The position numbers and the translations under genes were made by a program. A stretch of DNA of 64,000 nucleotides, taken from the NCBI GenBank assembly GCA_051652245.1, contig JBOFTV010000032.1, forward strand, positions 4,661 through 68,660, in the 5' to 3' direction. Below the pieces are notes generated by a model. That model saw nothing but the letters and a program-made list of their open reading frames with translations, was not told the origin of the DNA and searched no databases. The first letter of the stretch is position 1. Each line of letters begins with the position of its first letter. Of this stretch, positions 27,271 to 36,215 are shown one piece after another. Source of the DNA: BHER01 sp051652245 (lineage in GTDB: Bacteria > Bacillota_I > Bacilli_A > Culicoidibacterales > Culicoidibacteraceae).

Positions 27271-29022
27271 AGCTCCCAATAAGCCCACCAAGGCTTTTTC
27301 CGAAAGCGCATCCTCCTGATTATAATAACCACCCGTTGCAATATACGTTGCCAATTTTTGGTTTCCCTCCTGCCACTCCCTCCCCTCAACATCATATAAT
27401 GTCGAAAAAATAGCATCAATAAATTCCCGTGAAATCACAGGTATCACAGCCCCATAAGTCCTAAAAACCTTCTGCAAGCGCTTTTCAATTTTAGGATAAT
27501 TTTTCTGACTCATTTCATGTTTACAAATGCTAAAAAGCCGCCAAATATCACCATCCGTCAGCATCGCATTAACAACAATTGTCTCGCCCTCAGCATGATG
27601 ATAATTCGGCTCTGTTGTAATACAAAAATCAACATGCTTTTTAATTTTTCGCCCATTTTGGGACAACTCCAAAGCAACAATTTCAAAATCTGGTAAAATC
27701 TGCTGAATCTGCTGGTAAAACATACTACTCATTCCTAGTCCTAAATCGGAAACAAGTAGCACCTTCTTACGCTGAATTTCCTGCGACTGCTCAATTAACT
27801 TACTCCCAAAATGAACCGCCAAAAAGGCAATCTCCGCATCTGTCAACGCACAATTAAATGCCTCTTCTAAGTAAACAGCACAAGATCGTGTCATCCTAAA
27901 AATATCAGGATAGCGTGTCATAACCGCTTGCGTCAGCACATTTTCAAAAGCAAGACCATACCGATTTCGATAAAAAAGCGCTTTAACATGTGTAACCAGT
28001 TGCTCCTTTAAAGCCGCGTCATCATCAAAATGAACACCCGAAAAGAGTTCGAATTTTGCAACCATCAAACTAACCAGTCGCCTAAATTCGCTAAAATCCT
28101 CACTTTTATTGTGGATATCCTTATCTTTTTTCGCCCCTAGAAGTAATATCGTCATAAAATAAACACAATCACCGGGCATCTTCACCACTAATACCTCATT
28201 AATTTCTTCCAGCAAATAACGGGCCGCCTTAAACTCCACAAAATTAGCAAGCACATTTTTCTCAACCTCATCCCAACCATAATCATATCCCGCAATCATC
28301 CGCCCCAATAAAAAATAAATTCTCGCCAAGAAGAGCTTCTGCTCCAAAAAGCTAACTGACTTCCCCAGGATTCGGTCAATTTCTGGAAATGCCTGCTCAA
28401 TTACCACTAAAATAGCTTGGCCACAATAATCACCCACCACCTCCACTGCCCCCTCCCAAAGAATCAAACTAAGGTAGCTTGGCGTTAAACTTCTTTTAAA
28501 GGGGGCCAACTGACTAACAAAATAACAAATTATTTTCCCCCGCTCCAACTCGGAAACATCAACATAATAGCCTCGATCTTTCTGACTTCTAACAATTATC
28601 GTTTGATCATATTGACTAATTATTGCCTTAACAACTTTAATATCAGCAATTGCTGTATTCCGTGAAATTGCTAAATTAGCAATAATCGTCTGCAAATAAA
28701 TACTCTGATAGCCACATAAAATATTTAACCCCAATATCAACTGTCGCTCCCGCGGCTGATAAATATACTCGACTTCCCATTTTTCTGCAATTATTAATTC
28801 AATCTGCGCTTGCTGTTTTTCAGTGATGGCCACGCCTTCTCCAATCGCTTCCAGACCAACCGCTAATAGATAGCCATTCAAATCCTCCAGAAAACAATAT
28901 AGCTTTCTTCTAGGAATTTCAAGACAGTAAGCGAGCGTCTGAATGTTTTTAAGCTCCTTTATCTGTAAAAGCAATTCCAAGAAATTTAAAAAAGATTGAT
29001 TGAGATATAATTTTCTTTTCAT
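26926..29022 (-). CDS. PRD-containing PTS-dependent transcriptional regulator (UlaR/MtlR-like)
   Basis: A 698-aa BglG/MtlR-type regulator. Order: N-terminal helix-turn-helix domains (about 1-160), two PTS regulation domains (about 175-395, with His in LVTHVKALF and LAVHFGSK), a GatB-like EIIB domain (about 415-500) and a C-terminal EIIA-like domain (about 550-698). The EIIB-like loop reads VSDLGLGMSS, lacking the usual phosphorylated Cys. It lies 165 bases after ulaF and beyond the ula terminator, so it has its own expression. As the only PRD protein beside an ascorbate PTS, it is inferred to activate the ula operon. Its 3' end is duplicated at 18413. Confidence 0.85.
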   Translation of the reverse strand: MKRKLYLNQSFLNFLELLLQIKELKNIQTLAYCLEIPRRKLYCFLEDLNGYLLAVGLEAIGEGVAITEKQQAQIELIIAEKWEVEYIYQPRERQLILGLNILCGYQSIYLQTIIANLAISRNTAIADIKVVKAIISQYDQTIIVRSQKDRGYYVDVSELERGKIICYFVSQLAPFKRSLTPSYLSLILWEGAVEVVGDYCGQAILVVIEQAFPEIDRILGKSVSFLEQKLFLARIYFLLGRMIAGYDYGWDEVEKNVLANFVEFKAARYLLEEINEVLVVKMPGDCVYFMTILLLGAKKDKDIHNKSEDFSEFRRLVSLMVAKFELFSGVHFDDDAALKEQLVTHVKALFYRNRYGLAFENVLTQAVMTRYPDIFRMTRSCAVYLEEAFNCALTDAEIAFLAVHFGSKLIEQSQEIQRKKVLLVSDLGLGMSSMFYQQIQQILPDFEIVALELSQNGRKIKKHVDFCITTEPNYHHAEGETIVVNAMLTDGDIWRLFSICKHEMSQKNYPKIEKRLQKVFRTYGAVIPVISREFIDAIFSTLYDVEGREWQEGNQKLATYIATGGYYNQEDALSEKALVGLLGANLLQANYVNESYLEKVTEAFVENPLAMSIAPGCLLLHHHFKYGSYQKGASVVYLPKGYPLKKGEGVVLIYLLFLVATAEDMSHVPIIFSVDTALKNGLLGAVQKANSVAVIENF

Positions 29023-29065
29023 CTGATAACAGCCTCTTTCTTTTTAACTATTTAGCGCAAAATAA

Positions 29066-29087
29066 TCCACTCCGCTGTAGGAGTGGA
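29066..29087 (-). terminator. Terminator of the ula operon
   Basis: TCCACTCC and GGAGTGGA form an 8-bp perfect stem around GCTGTA, followed on the minus strand by TTATTTT. It lies about 100 bases past ulaF and before the regulator. Confidence 0.75.
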
Positions 29088-29187
29088 CGCTTCAAAATTT
29101 AATAACAGACTAATCATTACTGTTTAGTCTCATTTACACAGATATAGCTACTATACCAGTTCTATCTTGCTTTGTCACTTTTATCTG

Positions 29188-29886
29188 CTATCCCTTTTGG
29201 CCATAGTAAGCACTTTTACCATGCTTCCGCTCATAATGCTTTTCTGCTATATAGGGTTCAACTGGTCCAACATCACGATTTAACGTAATTGTTTGATAGG
29301 CAATTTTTGCTACTTCTTCTAAAACAATACTATGATAGACTGCCTCTTCAATACTTTTACCCCACGTAAACGGACCGTGCCGCGCCACAATTATACCCGG
29401 CATTTCACTTGCTGATAATTGTAATTTGGCCAATGTCTCACTAATTATTTTTCCCGTATTATGTTCATAGCTTGTCTCTGTTTCTGTTTTTGTTAGTGGG
29501 CGTGTTAAGGGAATCGTCCCATGAAAATAATCGGCATGTGTTGTTCCCAAAGAAATAATTGGTCGGAGTGCTTGCGCAAAACTAACTGCATATGTGGAGT
29601 GTGTATGTACGATTCCCCCAATTTCAGGGAACTGCTGATACAAATATAAATGTGTTGGTAAGTCAGATGATGGTCTTAGGTCACCCTCAATAATTGTCCC
29701 AAATTCATCGACCACAACCATATCACTCGCCCGCATCACATCATAGTCAACACCACTAGGTTTAATTACAATAAAGCCAGTCTGCTTATCCCTAGCACTA
29801 GCATTGCCCCAGGTACATTTTACTAGACCACTTTGCGGCAGTTTCAAATTTTCTCTAAGCACTAATTCTTTTAAGTTTGCTAACAT
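29188..29886 (-). CDS. ulaF: L-ribulose-5-phosphate 4-epimerase
   Basis: It converts L-ribulose-5-phosphate to D-xylulose-5-phosphate by retro-aldol chemistry. The 232-aa length fits the AraD/UlaF class II aldolase fold. Visible zinc and substrate motifs are GNASARD near residue 28, KPSGVDYD, SSDLPTHLYLYQ, the HTHS histidine pair, and a later ARHGPFTWG. It shares one base with the ulaE stop. It is the last enzyme of the ascorbate route and feeds the pentose phosphate pathway. Confidence 0.92.
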   Translation of the reverse strand: MLANLKELVLRENLKLPQSGLVKCTWGNASARDKQTGFIVIKPSGVDYDVMRASDMVVVDEFGTIIEGDLRPSSDLPTHLYLYQQFPEIGGIVHTHSTYAVSFAQALRPIISLGTTHADYFHGTIPLTRPLTKTETETSYEHNTGKIISETLAKLQLSASEMPGIIVARHGPFTWGKSIEEAVYHSIVLEEVAKIAYQTITLNRDVGPVEPYIAEKHYERKHGKSAYYGQKG

Positions 29887-30740
29887 TAAAAGCCCTCCTC
29901 TGCTAATTTTGGTAATAAGAAATTCTTTGCCTTGGTTATTTCACCCACATAATCTGCCTCATCCTCACTCCACATCTCAATTAGAAATGGTCCTTGATAA
30001 TCCAAGCTTTTTAGTACCTGTAAACAATAATTGAAATCGACACAGCCTAATCCAAACGCAACCCCTTTAAATTTCCCAGGAAATTGTTCACTTACTGCTA
30101 GTGTATCTTTTAAATGAATGGCAACAATCTCATTCCGACCCAAAGTAAACTCCGCCAAGATATCATTCCCCGGCCAAGCACTAATATTTCCCAAATCAGG
30201 ATAAACTTTTAACCATTGTGAATCAACAGCATTTTTAATCATCATATATTTAGTAATGGATGACATAAAAACATCATCCATTATTTCAATCGCTAGTGTA
30301 ACTTGGTAAGTCGCAGCAAGCTTGCAGGCTCTTTTAAGCCCGCTAATAAACCGCTCTTTTGTGGCTTCACTTTTATCCTCATAATAAACATCATAACCCG
30401 CTAATTGGATGACCCTCACACCCAAATCATCGGCTAATTTGATCGCCTTTTCCATTATTTCCCAAGCTATTTCCCGAATATTTGCATCGTTTGAGCCAAA
30501 GGGAAATCGCCTATGGGCACTCAAGCAAAGTGAACGTATCGCTATTGCCTGGGAAATACTCTCACTTTTAATCTCCGCTCGTTGACTTAAACTCCAATCC
30601 AATCTTGCTAATCGCTGATCCGTTTCATCAATTGACAACTCAATAAAATCAAAGCCCAATTGCTTAGCTATCCTAAATCGCTCGGGCCAGCTAATATTTT
30701 TAGGGAGAGCTTTCTCATAAATTCCAACCATCGTCCTCAT
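29886..30740 (-). CDS. ulaE: L-xylulose-5-phosphate 3-epimerase (L-ribulose-5-P 3-epimerase)
   Basis: It interconverts L-xylulose-5-phosphate and L-ribulose-5-phosphate. The 284-aa protein is a TIM-barrel of the xylose isomerase-like family. Family blocks include GIYEKALP and LGFDFIELSIDE at the N-terminus, VIQLAGYDVYYE in the middle, the metal-ligand regions IEIMDDVFM and YPDLGNISAW, and FLIEMWSE near the end. Gene order between ulaD and ulaF fixes the identity. Confidence 0.93.
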   Translation of the reverse strand: MRTMVGIYEKALPKNISWPERFRIAKQLGFDFIELSIDETDQRLARLDWSLSQRAEIKSESISQAIAIRSLCLSAHRRFPFGSNDANIREIAWEIMEKAIKLADDLGVRVIQLAGYDVYYEDKSEATKERFISGLKRACKLAATYQVTLAIEIMDDVFMSSITKYMMIKNAVDSQWLKVYPDLGNISAWPGNDILAEFTLGRNEIVAIHLKDTLAVSEQFPGKFKGVAFGLGCVDFNYCLQVLKSLDYQGPFLIEMWSEDEADYVGEITKAKNFLLPKLAEEGF

Positions 30741-30744
30741 CCAC

Positions 30745-31395
30745 TTACCCCCAAAGCTCTGCTAATTTTTGTTGAAAAGCTTTGGCCGCTTCAAGGGGAC
30801 TTTGGGCATCGCGAATTGCGCGACCGGCAATAAATATCGAAATTGGATACTTGCTAAAAAGCTCTAAATCAGCAATTGTAATTCCACCCGTAACCGTAAC
30901 TTTAAAACCTAACTGACAAAGCTCTTCAATTTTACTGAAATCGGCAGCACTCCACAGAGCACCCGCTGCTTGTGCATCTCTTGAGCGGTGGTAGACAACC
31001 TGCTCTACACCAATTTCCCGCCAAGCCCGTGCCTGTTCAAAATTCCAATAACCTGTTAATTCAATTTGAATATCCTTCCCACGCTTTTTCGCCTCTTCTA
31101 ATGCACCAGCAATTGTTGCTAATTCGGCACAACAAATTAATGTCGTCCAATCCGCACCATTATCTAACATCAATGGCGTTAAAATTTTTCCCGCATCGGC
31201 AATCTTTGCATCAGCCAATATTATTTTATCAGGGTAGGCATCTTTCATTGCCTGGACAACACGTTTCCCTTCAGCACAAATCAAAATCGTGCCAATTTCA
31301 ATGATATCAATTTGTTCTGCTACCAGATCAACACTCCTAAAAGCATCCGCCTGTGATAAATTATCCAAGGCAATTTGTAACATCGGTTTACTCAT
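30745..31395 (-). CDS. ulaD: 3-keto-L-gulonate-6-phosphate decarboxylase
   Basis: It decarboxylates 3-keto-L-gulonate-6-phosphate to L-xylulose-5-phosphate. The start is set at 31395, because the upstream in-frame ATG at 31410 overlaps the ribosome site GGAGGAG that serves this ATG (216 aa, the usual length). It belongs to the orotidine-decarboxylase suprafamily: ALDN near the start, DAKIADAGK with the Asp/Lys catalytic set, and VTGGIT near the phosphate site. Confidence 0.93.
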   Translation of the reverse strand: MSKPMLQIALDNLSQADAFRSVDLVAEQIDIIEIGTILICAEGKRVVQAMKDAYPDKIILADAKIADAGKILTPLMLDNGADWTTLICCAELATIAGALEEAKKRGKDIQIELTGYWNFEQARAWREIGVEQVVYHRSRDAQAAGALWSAADFSKIEELCQLGFKVTVTGGITIADLELFSKYPISIFIAGRAIRDAQSPLEAAKAFQQKLAELWG

Positions 31396-31414
31396 AATTT
31401 TCTCCTCCATTAGG

Positions 31415-31429
31415 TGGGACAGTCGTCCC
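31415..31429 (-). other. Small hairpin between ulaC and ulaD
   Basis: GGGAC and GTCCC form a 5-bp GC-rich stem with a 4-base loop, ten or so bases before the ulaD ribosome site. No U-run follows on the minus strand. It may act as an mRNA stability or processing element separating PTS genes from enzyme genes. Confidence 0.35.
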
Positions 31430-31443
31430 CCGATTTTTTTTTA

Positions 31444-31923
31444 CTATTTAAAAGCTGTTAAGTATTTGCTCTGCTTTGTTTGTTCGATTAGTGCATAGAT
31501 GTCCTCCTCCGTCCTACTTTTACTTAGCTGTTCAAAGATATTCGTTATTTCAAACAAGGCAATTATTTGGGGGATGGCTTTTCCTAGATGAATTTCACTG
31601 CTAGTTGCTGCTAGTGACACCAAAACGGAAACCTCTTGGCCACCCGCAAAGATAACTGGTTCCTTTAACGTAATCAGCGAGAAGGCATTTCTTTGGACAC
31701 CATCTTCAGGGCGCGCATGGGGCATCGCCATTCCAGGGCATAAAATATAATATGGCCCCGATTTAATTGTTGATTCAATAATTGCGTCCGCATATCGTTG
31801 TTCCACCGCTCCTGATGTAATCAATGGTTCAACTGCAAGCATAATTGCCTCCTGCCAAGTTGCTGCAACTAATTGTAATCTAATTGAATTTTCCGCTTTT
31901 AAGGACTCGTTCAAACTTAGCAT
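31444..31923 (-). CDS. ulaC: Ascorbate PTS EIIA component
   Basis: A 159-aa cytoplasmic phosphocarrier of the fructose/mannitol EIIA fold. The phosphorylated histidine is His69 in MAMPHARPED, with the conserved SLAATSSEIHLG segment following. It relays phosphate from HPr to UlaB. It is separated from ulaB by 12 bases. Confidence 0.92.
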   Translation of the reverse strand: MLSLNESLKAENSIRLQLVAATWQEAIMLAVEPLITSGAVEQRYADAIIESTIKSGPYYILCPGMAMPHARPEDGVQRNAFSLITLKEPVIFAGGQEVSVLVSLAATSSEIHLGKAIPQIIALFEITNIFEQLSKSRTEEDIYALIEQTKQSKYLTAFK

Positions 31924-31935
31924 AATTTCTCCTCC

Positions 31936-32217
31936 TTATTGCATTGCAATTTCTAATTTCGCTTTGATCTCGACATCATCCATTAAATTTGCCAAGCCCA
32001 CTAACCGCCCCTTTGTCCGGCCATCCAACTCATGAATTAAATGCTCGGAGGCGACCACAATATCATAACCCAAGGCCATTGATTTAGCCTCGCCCACACT
32101 ACAGAAATCCACGCGAAAGTCCTCGATTTCAAGTACCCGCAACGCATTTTCAATTTTCATCTTAATCACCATACTTGAACCCATCCCATTTCCACAGGCC
32201 GCTAATATTTTCAACAT
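31936..32217 (-). CDS. ulaB: Ascorbate PTS EIIB component
   Basis: A 93-aa EIIB of the lactose/ascorbate fold. The phosphocysteine is Cys8 in the loop CGNGMGSS. It phosphorylates ascorbate during transport through UlaA. It is encoded as a separate polypeptide between EIIC and EIIA, as in other ula operons. Confidence 0.93.
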   Translation of the reverse strand: MLKILAACGNGMGSSMVIKMKIENALRVLEIEDFRVDFCSVGEAKSMALGYDIVVASEHLIHELDGRTKGRLVGLANLMDDVEIKAKLEIAMQ

Positions 32218-32236
32218 TACGATCTTCCTCTCAATT

Positions 32237-33655
32237 TTATTCTAAACCATCTTCATATGCCTGCTTGTCTTTTGCAAAATAATACTGTAACTGGGGAATA
32301 GCAAGCAGAATAATAGCTGATGCTCCAATTCCAAAATAGCCTAAATATTTCATTAATGCCCCAAAAACGGGCCATAGTGTACTCCAATCAATATTACCAT
32401 GCCAGCCACCAGTTAAAGCAAACATCCACACTGCCACTGCACCACCTAGAACCTGCAACACCCCACTTGCGAACGTCAATATTACAGCAGCCTTAATTCC
32501 ACCAACCTTATCTGCATACACAGCAATTGTTGCATTATCAAAGAAGACTGGGACAAAACCAGTAATAATCAAAATTGGTGAGCCAAAAATAACAAGTAAA
32601 GCAATTGTCAAAAATTGACCGATCGCCCCACAAACAAAACCAAATAATGGTGCATTGGGCGAACCAAAATTATACGTTGCCGCGCAATCAACTCCTGGTA
32701 AAACTCCCGGTAAAATTCGTGATGATATCCCCTGAAATGATGCCGTCAACTCCGAAACAAACATTCTTACTCCCGTCATCAAAATGACCAGATAAACCGA
32801 GAATTTCAGCGATTGTGAAATAATGTAGGTGATAAATGAAATATTTTCGGCAAATGTCTTATCAATCTCCCGCATATAAGGTTCGCCCAAGACCAACATA
32901 ATTCCCCCAAAAAATAAAATCATCAGGGTTCCACTTGAAACAACCGTATCATGAAACATCGAAAGCCATTTTGGCAACTTGAGCGAATCAAGATTTTTAC
33001 GAGGATCACCAAGTTTTCCAGCAACTTTATCAGCAAACCAGACCGCAAACATTTGCTGATGGCCAATAGCAAAGCCTGCATTATTTGTTAATCGCTGTGT
33101 TGGTCCAACTGTTAAATTAGCACCCACTGCCCAATACAAGCCTGCCAAAATACCAACAATTGTCGCCCCATAGATATTTCGCAGATCTGGAAAAAACAAA
33201 AAGACAATCCAGGTAACGGTTGTTGCTTGCTGAACCATAATATGACCAGTTATGAACAGTGTTCTTATTTTAGTGTACCGCCGTAGTAACACTAGTATAA
33301 TATTGACAATAAAACCAATCAACAGGGCAATCAGTGTCCATGATGTTGATATTCCTAAAGTCTTAAGACCGTCATTTACGGCATTTAGTCCAAAATAGGG
33401 ATCAATTACTGCCGCATTCAAACCAAAGCGACCATTAAGTCCCGCTAAGATCGGTCTAAATGTGGTAACTAATCCTGCTGCACCAACATTTAAAATCATA
33501 TAACCAACCGTTGCCTTAATAAAACCCGCAAATGATTCATACCATTTTTTTCTTAAGAGGACATAACCAATAAAAACTAAGATTCCAATAAAGAATTCCG
33601 GCTTAGCCAAAATATTATTCACAAACCAGGTAAAGATAGTTATAATGATTGTCAT
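32237..33655 (-). CDS. ulaA: Ascorbate PTS permease EIIC
   Basis: A 472-aa polytopic membrane protein of the SgaT/UlaA family, which imports L-ascorbate with phosphorylation. Characteristic blocks are GLVTTFRPILAGLNGRFG, NAGFAIGHQQMFAVW and FGSPNAPLFGF. About 11 membrane segments are expected. It sits 27 bases downstream of ulaG. Confidence 0.94.
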   Translation of the reverse strand: MTIIITIFTWFVNNILAKPEFFIGILVFIGYVLLRKKWYESFAGFIKATVGYMILNVGAAGLVTTFRPILAGLNGRFGLNAAVIDPYFGLNAVNDGLKTLGISTSWTLIALLIGFIVNIILVLLRRYTKIRTLFITGHIMVQQATTVTWIVFLFFPDLRNIYGATIVGILAGLYWAVGANLTVGPTQRLTNNAGFAIGHQQMFAVWFADKVAGKLGDPRKNLDSLKLPKWLSMFHDTVVSSGTLMILFFGGIMLVLGEPYMREIDKTFAENISFITYIISQSLKFSVYLVILMTGVRMFVSELTASFQGISSRILPGVLPGVDCAATYNFGSPNAPLFGFVCGAIGQFLTIALLVIFGSPILIITGFVPVFFDNATIAVYADKVGGIKAAVILTFASGVLQVLGGAVAVWMFALTGGWHGNIDWSTLWPVFGALMKYLGYFGIGASAIILLAIPQLQYYFAKDKQAYEDGLE

Positions 33656-33682
33656 TATTTCATCATCCTTCCAACTTTTTTT

Positions 33683-34747
33683 CTACAAGAGTGAGAGAAA
33701 TGGTAGATCATGCTCGCCCTCAAACGCATCCTCGAATCCGCGGGGATGATGATATTCAAATGAATCTTTGTCATCCGGGAACGTAAATTTTCCACCCACT
33801 TGCCAAATATATGGCTTGAAGTTATATTTTAATCGATTTCGCTTCATTTCCCAAAGCAGCTTTATTTCTTGGGGGTCTGCCTGAAAATTAGACCAAATAT
33901 CATGATGTACCGGGATAACAACCTGCGCCCGTAAACACTCCGCCATCCGTAAAATGTCGACTGATGTCATTTTATCTGTAATCCCACGCGGATTTTCACC
34001 AAAAGCACCGAGGGCTACATCGATTTTATGGTCTAATCCATGTTTAGCATAGTAATTTGCATAATGTGAATCACCACTGTGATATAAAGAGCCACCCGAT
34101 GTCTTAAAAAGGTAGTTAACCGATAATAAATCCATTTCCTGGGGGAACTTCCCTTTTAGGCTAACACCCGCTGGAGCTGTGACCAATGCTGTTCTATCAA
34201 ATGATTCGAGGACAACAATTTCAAGATCTTTGATCTTAATTATATCTCCCGGTTTAACAATTCTTGTCCGCTCCTTTGGTACGCCCCAGCCAAGCCAAAT
34301 GTCAACACAGGCCTTTGGACCAATAAATGGGACATCCGCCGCACAATTAGCCATAACTGCTGCTGCAACATTAATATCGATATGATCTGCATGATGATGC
34401 GTTGCGATGACCGCATCAATATTCTTAATCGCAAACGGGTCTAAGACAAAGGGCACGTTTCTTAAATTAGGTTGGATCTGCTGCACCCCTGACATCCGTT
34501 GCATTTGATGCTGCTTATTCATCACTTTATTACGCGAACTCTGCTTTCCCGTTCCACACCAAAAATCAACAATAATATTGGCCGACCCTGCTGTTTTAAG
34601 CCAAATTCCCGTACAACCAAGCCACCACATTGAAAACGTCTGCTCCTTCACAACCGTCTGCTCAATTTCCTCATTCAACCACGTGCCCCACTCGGGGAAC
34701 GTACTCAAAATCCAGGACTCCCTTGTCACATCCGTAATTTTTGCCAT
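33683..34747 (-). CDS. ulaG: L-ascorbate-6-phosphate lactonase
   Basis: It opens the lactone ring of L-ascorbate-6-phosphate. The start is placed at the ATG at 34747. A GTG two codons upstream is too close to the AAAGGAG ribosome site. The 354-aa protein is a metallo-beta-lactamase fold enzyme with ATHHHADHID as the metal-binding HxHxDH motif, YHSGDSHYANY and IPVHHDIW as further ligands. It is the first gene of the operon. Confidence 0.94.
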   Translation of the reverse strand: MAKITDVTRESWILSTFPEWGTWLNEEIEQTVVKEQTFSMWWLGCTGIWLKTAGSANIIVDFWCGTGKQSSRNKVMNKQHQMQRMSGVQQIQPNLRNVPFVLDPFAIKNIDAVIATHHHADHIDINVAAAVMANCAADVPFIGPKACVDIWLGWGVPKERTRIVKPGDIIKIKDLEIVVLESFDRTALVTAPAGVSLKGKFPQEMDLLSVNYLFKTSGGSLYHSGDSHYANYYAKHGLDHKIDVALGAFGENPRGITDKMTSVDILRMAECLRAQVVIPVHHDIWSNFQADPQEIKLLWEMKRNRLKYNFKPYIWQVGGKFTFPDDKDSFEYHHPRGFEDAFEGEHDLPFLSLL

Positions 34748-34771
34748 TTTCACAACACTCCTTTATTTTTT

Positions 34772-34786
34772 TATACTTCTAGTATA
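34772..34786. promoter_or_regulatory. Inverted repeat upstream of ulaG
   Basis: TATACT and AGTATA are separated by three bases, 25 bases before the ulaG start. Minus-strand TTGACG (34797-34802) lies nearby, but spacing to a -10 is not ideal. A regulator-binding site is plausible. Beyond it to 34860 I see nothing else. Confidence 0.4.
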
Positions 34787-34860
34787 TAAAGATTATCGTC
34801 AAGATAAAAGTCCAAAGGGCGGCACAGCTTTCCCATTCCATTGGACTGGTCATAAATAGC

Positions 34861-34894
34861 AAAAAAAAGGCACCTACAAATAAATGTAGATACC
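34861..34894 (-). terminator. Intrinsic terminator upstream of ulaG
   Basis: On the minus strand an 11-bp stem (AGGTATCTACA pairing with TGTAGGTGCCT, two G-U pairs) is followed by a run of T. In the plus direction the same stem has two mismatches, so it serves minus-strand transcripts that end before ulaG. Confidence 0.75.
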
Positions 34895-35086
34895 TCTCAA
34901 CTTAAGGGGATAAGTTATAACTAATATATGTTGAACCTCTTATTTGTTAATTTAAAGTTCTTGGGGGAACAATTAACAAATAAGTTACTACCATATACCA
35001 ACGTTCTAGTGTTTTTAAATAATAAAGTACTTATCACAAAATTGCAATTGCTAGCTTGCAATGTATGGGGGAAGGGGGTGATTATA

Positions 35087-35115
35087 TAAGTTTAATTTGC
35101 ATTAAACTTTTTTTT
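35087..35115 (+). terminator. Possible plus-strand terminator inside the C-rich RNA region
   Basis: AAGTTTAAT-TTGC-ATTAAACTT followed by a T-run is a 9-bp AT-only hairpin with U-tract on the plus strand. It could end an antisense RNA covering the left half of the region. Stability is low. Confidence 0.35.
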
Positions 35116-35415
35116 GATAAAAATATTTGCATTGGGGAATGCGATTAAACACTATCTCCGTTTTTATTTTATTATCAAGCTAGCATACTTTATTAAGTTT
35201 TGTGCGAAAAGCCGCACCACTATAGCAAGTAATAGAAATAAATCTCTTGGGGGATCTTATCTTGCTACGTATTATATAATAACACACTTTGGGTCACTTT
35301 TACTAAAAAAATGCATATATTAATAAGATTTTTTCATTTTCATCATTTTTTTGGTAGAAAGGGCTTGTTTTTATGTGAAATGTGTATTTTTTATTTTTTC
35401 AGTGTAAATTTTGCG

Positions 35416-36141
35416 TTAATTTTCAGCCGCAAGATAACAGCCGATTAAATGCTCAAATACGAATAAAACAGTCGGATAAAACATATTTGCCACTGTATTA
35501 CTTTCATCTAGTGATGCATCATCTAAAAGCGAAAAATGTAATGTCGATAGATTTTGCAGCTCATTTTTACGATAATGCGTAAATGAGAGTACTTCAAAAT
35601 TCTTTTGTTTACAATATTTAGCAATCTCTAACACAAAGTTTGTATCACCTGATTTCGAAATACAGAAAACTAACGGATTCTTGCTATGTGGTTTATTAAA
35701 ATTTTCAAAATGCCATGTTAAAAATGACGAAAATCCGAGCACCATTAATTTTTCTTGAATATATTCTGCCAGTGGTTCGCAAAAACCCGAGGCAACAATA
35801 TAAATTGCTTCGGCTTTATGATTCTTTAGTAGCTCAATGAATTCTGCCTGCTTTTCGAGGGTAAAATCCGAGTGCTTCTTGAGATGCTCATGATTTGATG
35901 ATAATTGCATTTTACCTTTTACCTCAATTTGCAAGCGGTAAACCATATCACTGTAGCCACTGTAGCCTAATTTTTTTGATAAGTTCATAATTACACCTGT
36001 TGAACAATAACAATTGAGGGCAATATCTCTTACACTTAATTCTTTAACCAACTCAATATTTTCTAAAATATACTGTAGGACTTCCTCTTCTGCGTTTGAT
36101 AATTTATACTTGTTTTTCAGTACCGAAAAATCTAACTTCAT
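35416..36141 (-). CDS. RpiR/MurR-family regulator
   Basis: A 241-aa protein with an N-terminal HTH_6 domain (SVRDIALNCYCSTGVIMNLS, KKLGYSGYSD) and a C-terminal SIS sugar-phosphate isomerase-like domain (FCISKSGDTNFVLEIA). RpiR proteins sense phosphosugars. It is the last gene of the operon that begins with the FAD oxidase, 74 bases after the MFS gene, and probably controls that operon through the CACAATTGTG-type sites at 41448 and 41562. Confidence 0.88.
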   Translation of the reverse strand: MKLDFSVLKNKYKLSNAEEEVLQYILENIELVKELSVRDIALNCYCSTGVIMNLSKKLGYSGYSDMVYRLQIEVKGKMQLSSNHEHLKKHSDFTLEKQAEFIELLKNHKAEAIYIVASGFCEPLAEYIQEKLMVLGFSSFLTWHFENFNKPHSKNPLVFCISKSGDTNFVLEIAKYCKQKNFEVLSFTHYRKNELQNLSTLHFSLLDDASLDESNTVANMFYPTVLFVFEHLIGCYLAAEN

Positions 36142-36215
36142 ACTCCCGTTCTACTTCCTTCCACTTGTTGATAGTTATATTATAACAAATAAGTGAAGTA
36201 ATGCAGTGAAAAATA

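Larger units (their letters stand above)
34861..35266 (-). ncRNA. Candidate structured small RNA with repeated C-rich loops
   Basis: This stretch has no open frame of note. On the minus strand it can form four hairpins that each expose a CCCC loop: 35222-35266 (outer stem TAGCAAG), 35128-35141 (GCATT-CCCC-AATGC), 34938-34983 (13-bp stem CTTATTTGTTAAT with inner GTTC-CCCCAA-GAAC) and 34898-34915 (AACTTA-TCCCCT-TAAGTT). A fifth CCCCC-TT-CCCCC run lies at 35066-35077. A TATAAT box (35270-35275) precedes the first hairpin and an intrinsic terminator ends the stretch. C-rich loops are typical of Gram-positive sRNAs that pair with ribosome sites. One or several RNAs are possible. Confidence 0.5.

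Noticed and set aside
34861..35415. Hidden protein-coding gene in the 34.9-35.4 kb gap
   Set aside because: Frames are short, AT-rich and without ribosome sites. Inverted repeats explain the sequence better.
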